This document shows, piece by piece, positions 63,301 to 64,000 of a stretch of 64,000 bases of DNA (within the stretch, counting starts at the first letter, position 1; each line of letters opens with the position of its first letter). Source of the DNA: Vibrio sp. S9_S30 (GTDB taxonomy: Bacteria; Pseudomonadota; Gammaproteobacteria; Enterobacterales; Vibrionaceae); the NCBI RefSeq assembly GCF_014694455.1, contig NZ_JAAUWT010000022.1:1-64000 (forward strand). The letters are read 5' to 3'. The notes beneath the pieces are model-generated. The model saw only the letters and a list, made by a program, of their open reading frames with translations. It made no database searches and was not told the origin of the DNA. The position numbers and the translations under genes were made by a program.

Positions 63301-64000
63301 TAAAACAAAGCTTAGAGGCTGCCAAGCGAGGGGGGCTGAAGACCGCCAGTGATTTTGGTTGTACTGGGCTGCACCAATCGCAATTGGATCGCATTTGCCA
63401 ATCGCGTCCGCACGGTTTATCGAGCATTGCGACGATTTATCCAGCAAGCAGTTTGCAGCAAGGGTTTGTGTACCATCACATTAGCCAACCAGACGATGAT
63501 GCGTATCGTCTCCAAGTGCTGGTGGATTACGATCGCGCCATTGACGTAGCGCATTATTTCAAAGCTTGGGAATTGGCGTCTATTGCGTATCCTGCACTCA
63601 GGCTCGCTTTCCATTGGGAAGGGGAAATGGTTCAAGTGATCGGAAAAGAGGCGGGCATCACTCCACGTCAATTCACGTCGGTAAGTCTGGCGCACCTGCC
63701 AGAAAGCGATCACGACGCCGCCATTATCGCGCTACAAACCGCGGAGCGTGAAAAGCCTTTCGATCTCACGGTATCCGGTTTAATGCGCGTTGCCATCATC
63801 AAACGCAGTGACACCGCTTTTACTTTAATTCAAACCGCGCACCACAGCATTACCGACGGCTGGAGCAACCCCATTTTGCTTAAAGCGGTTCATCGATACT
63901 ACGACTCACTGAGTGCAGGGCAAGTACCGCACGTGGTGGAAGAGTCGGTGTATGGCAAGGTGCAAAGGCATCGCATGGCGCAGCGCGACAAAACCACACG
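57366..64000 (+). CDS. Multidomain NRPS: C-A(nMT)-T-E-C, cut by window end
   Basis: An open frame of at least 2211 residues that runs off the window; frame continuity was checked at ten motif positions. Domains: condensation (about 40-490, SHLIFDGG with catalytic His196); adenylation (about 540-980, YIIYTSGTTGQPKG near 698, FDVSVWE at 746, NQYGPTE at 844, YKTGDLVR at 941); N-methyltransferase inserted before the last A motifs (LEIGSGSG near 1083-1090); A10 GKLDR near 1452; carrier with GGDS (Ser1507); epimerisation (HHLIIDAVSW at 1689, FNYFGQLD); second condensation (HHSITDG at 2159). Pocket code D-V-W-M-F-S-Q-I-E-K is nearest serine-type codes, with low certainty. Short Met-Asn start after AGTAGGCAG. 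Confidence 0.93.
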   Translation, partial: MNGERKGRLSLSQKQREKLLAQRKRRTGNGIEALNRQNHDHTFPVSELQQDMWVLENLHNTTSTSNIPCMYSVEHLSSVEYFDVAKLRRAMSSLIQRHESLRTVFVNEEGQLKQRILPDVHYDIRDHDIRDYDIRGHDIRETAFSEPSQTGGTASLDEVIQQAIAEAFNVNTGPMFRVHVIRCSDTESKVVFVFSHLIFDGGSIAHFERDFFHYYLHSSDAQHAKSDRHVSGDSQHEETHEALPPLPVQPADYAHWMQQAPQKAKRAAHLAYWKTQLAGCDVDLALPYDRMPGIHNDVVVTQYEHVLPANLTRWLKNECTHTNTSLYSLLLATYGVLLHRITGQTDIAIASAFTNRNRTELAHLIGLFAREALLRIRLDQSDTFANVKQSVQQCVIEAIDHSELSLGQINRELGMVKASPDGQVARTLFLLREHKSQLGSQHRVEGWTPFGEARLGNDQNRYDLSLVCRDEGDSIRVSFNYKPSLFHESTVAQFAAIFERILQSQMEEALPIGQISLIPPTAISDVYHRWNDTQRPYSAHKTLHEKFEEQAKTTPDKTALIFEQQSLTYRELNQRANQLARTIRTYHLNRNQTQLAANTPVALYLDRSLEMVIAILAVMKSGGAYVPIATDNPVQRTRYLLDDTQAQLILTQERWQNDLLELCEDLPAQSVSIDDAGVYASESDENVNADVSSSDMAYIIYTSGTTGQPKGVMVPHKGVVNRLEALQNQFPLNANDRVLQKTPYTFDVSVWELLWANWTGAAIVMAPPKAHQSPEQLHHIMVQNQVTITHFVPPMLTGFSHFLSHANQALPSSVRRVFCSGEALTPEHIRLFNAINQHGATLHNQYGPTEASIEVSVYDCSLDETETVPIGQPIQNVRLLVMDPHSTHLQLCPEGLPGELYIGGIAVTKGYLNQASLTKERFVDNPFATEDEIAQGLHKLYKTGDLVRRQPNGNIEYLGRNDFQVKVRGYRIELEEIEAAMQAHPRIKASCVHTVEGVGEKALVGYYIEHATTPSSNQAQEGVALWKSVYEAEYKDDNQTINQFDIRGWKSSFTQLPIPPEEMKEWVDATVTRIQSLHPRSVLEIGSGSGLIFYPLLPSCTHYIATDFSSNAMNRLSSAAKALGYEHKSQFVTCPADEVASAAAPQRVDTVVMNSVSQYFPNAHYLTNVIEQAIERIEGEGHLFFGDIRDQRLLGAFHLAILAHRNPDKAIAQLVKQATWLASKETELAISPTYFLALMHHPAVDAVQVLPKRGFADHEMNRFRYDVIVHIKKNGAEGVKADRRHAKNLSEFDSVAYSSELDLPTLLASTERGLWIKHYPDARIWDVQQCFAGNPSTERSSMEGALSIEALYAIAEQQGLALQILLATEPEQTGTLHLFFSTDSVNVSSHTLHEVESHVSSPTLDTHTNSPDIGHQALTHGELSDYLALRLPEYMVPVAFVPMKAFPLSSSGKLDRNALPEPEFIDKNNYVAPDSDVELALCRIWKQVLGIESIGVNDNFFRIGGDSIIAIQLVSRIRKAGFQIQVKDMFDAPTVKQLALILADNSPQQAFRTEQGELEGEFPLLPIQTWFFNKALANPHHWNQAFTLRVPTGLAKPALEAALSQLSAHHDAMRIRFECREGEITQRYCRVEESPQIEVRELTVAGETDVTQQLTAWQSDFDIENGPLWRVAYLTGYPDGGARLWFAFHHLIIDAVSWRIMAEDLETLLSEQTLPEKGSSYRQWVQAVAQYADDHPAERAYWQRVLSDRKTQPLPQGIADQDAAIRNVSDIRDVSTQDVFTTRLDFPKKETHLLLHEAHQGYHTEINDLLLSALSVALNTVTGQTVNHITLEGHGREAIDPTLDISRTLGWFTSAYPLRLAMASDIEHTIIQTKEMLRLVPHKGIGFGAFSHTFSHDALPKVYFNYFGQLDTAGQASMWDVVNEDSGNVIGEGNHDSAVLNINGGVFDGQLQFEIMSPLPPTQIIAFRQALDTALHQVLKQSLEAAKRGGLKTASDFGCTGLHQSQLDRICQSRPHGLSSIATIYPASSLQQGFVYHHISQPDDDAYRLQVLVDYDRAIDVAHYFKAWELASIAYPALRLAFHWEGEMVQVIGKEAGITPRQFTSVSLAHLPESDHDAAIIALQTAEREKPFDLTVSGLMRVAIIKRSDTAFTLIQTAHHSITDGWSNPILLKAVHRYYDSLSAGQVPHVVEESVYGKVQRHRMAQRDKTT
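57732..57791. repeat. 15-bp in-frame tandem repeat, four copies
   Basis: Units of GAYATTCGYGRYYAT at 57732, 57747, 57762 and 57777 encode DIRDH, DIRDY, DIRGH and DIRET (residues 123-142) within the first condensation domain. This looks like an expanded surface loop. Confidence 0.9.
62658..62693. repeat. 18-bp in-frame tandem repeat, two copies
   Basis: ATTCGGAATGTCTCTGAC (62658-62675) and ATTCGAGATGTCTCTACT (62676-62693) encode IRNVSD and IRDVST in the epimerisation domain, in a loop after the substrate-channel region. Confidence 0.82.

Noticed and set aside
54024..64000. Siderophore cluster such as vibriobactin or vulnibactin
   Set aside because: No isochorismatase, DHB-AMP ligase, cyclisation domain or TonB receptor is visible in the window; the A-domain codes do not fit DHB or cysteine.

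Overview
The window reads as a stretch of the large chromosome of a Vibrionaceae bacterium, most probably Vibrio. The evidence is gene order: hemCDXY divergent from cyaA, then cyaY, lptM, lysA, dapF, a DUF484 gene, xerC and yigB; pldB, yigL and rhtB; rsmD divergent from ftsY-ftsE-ftsX-rpoH; glpE-glpG; a FliL-like gene beside ubiC-ubiA; and tex, greB, ompR-envZ and recG. These are mostly origin-proximal genes in gammaproteobacteria. I do not name a species. Many small start and spacing choices below are mine from Shine-Dalgarno (SD) position and family alignment.

Layout. 1-0.7 kb: tRNA-Asp, probably the tail of an rRNA operon, then 0.5 kb without genes. 0.7-12.8 kb: haem synthesis (minus strand), class I adenylate cyclase with a TTG start and a CRP-like site upstream, frataxin, and the lptM-lysA-dapF-DUF484-xerC-yigB run. 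13-23.7 kb: a FIST-GGDEF-EAL protein, an aldehyde dehydrogenase/TapT/lipoprotein operon, an EVE protein, yigL, pldB, rhtB and an EAL-HDOD protein. 23.8-27.1 kb: an arsenic operon arsR-GAPDH-phosphatase-arsJ, the 1-arseno-3-phosphoglycerate export route. 27.2-34.5 kb: dps, a LysR/SDR divergent pair, an acyltransferase, small membrane proteins (including an unlisted 27-residue one), a YhhN-like protein, YecH-like and YhgN. 34.5-53.6 kb: cell division, heat-shock sigma factor, rhodanese/rhomboid, ubiquinone, Tex/GreB, a formate dehydrogenase-like pair, OmpR/EnvZ and RecG. 53.6-64 kb: a nonribosomal peptide cluster (glycosyltransferase, stand-alone Gly-type A-T protein, and a giant C-A-nMT-A-T-E-C synthetase that runs off the window end).

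Most unusual points: (1) the NRPS cluster next to recG, with N-methylation and epimerisation in one module and a stand-alone adenylation-carrier protein predicted to load glycine; (2) at least nine short tandem repeats of 15-23 bp scattered over genes and gaps, four of them in frame inside proteins; (3) a cluster of DnaA-box-like sites plus GATC sites between rpoH and glpE; (4) a long hairpin that buries the ribosome binding site of an acyltransferase gene; (5) a tyrosine-phosphatase-like gene inside the arsJ operon and two palindromes just before arsJ; (6) a transcription-terminator-like hairpin that separates ompR from envZ.
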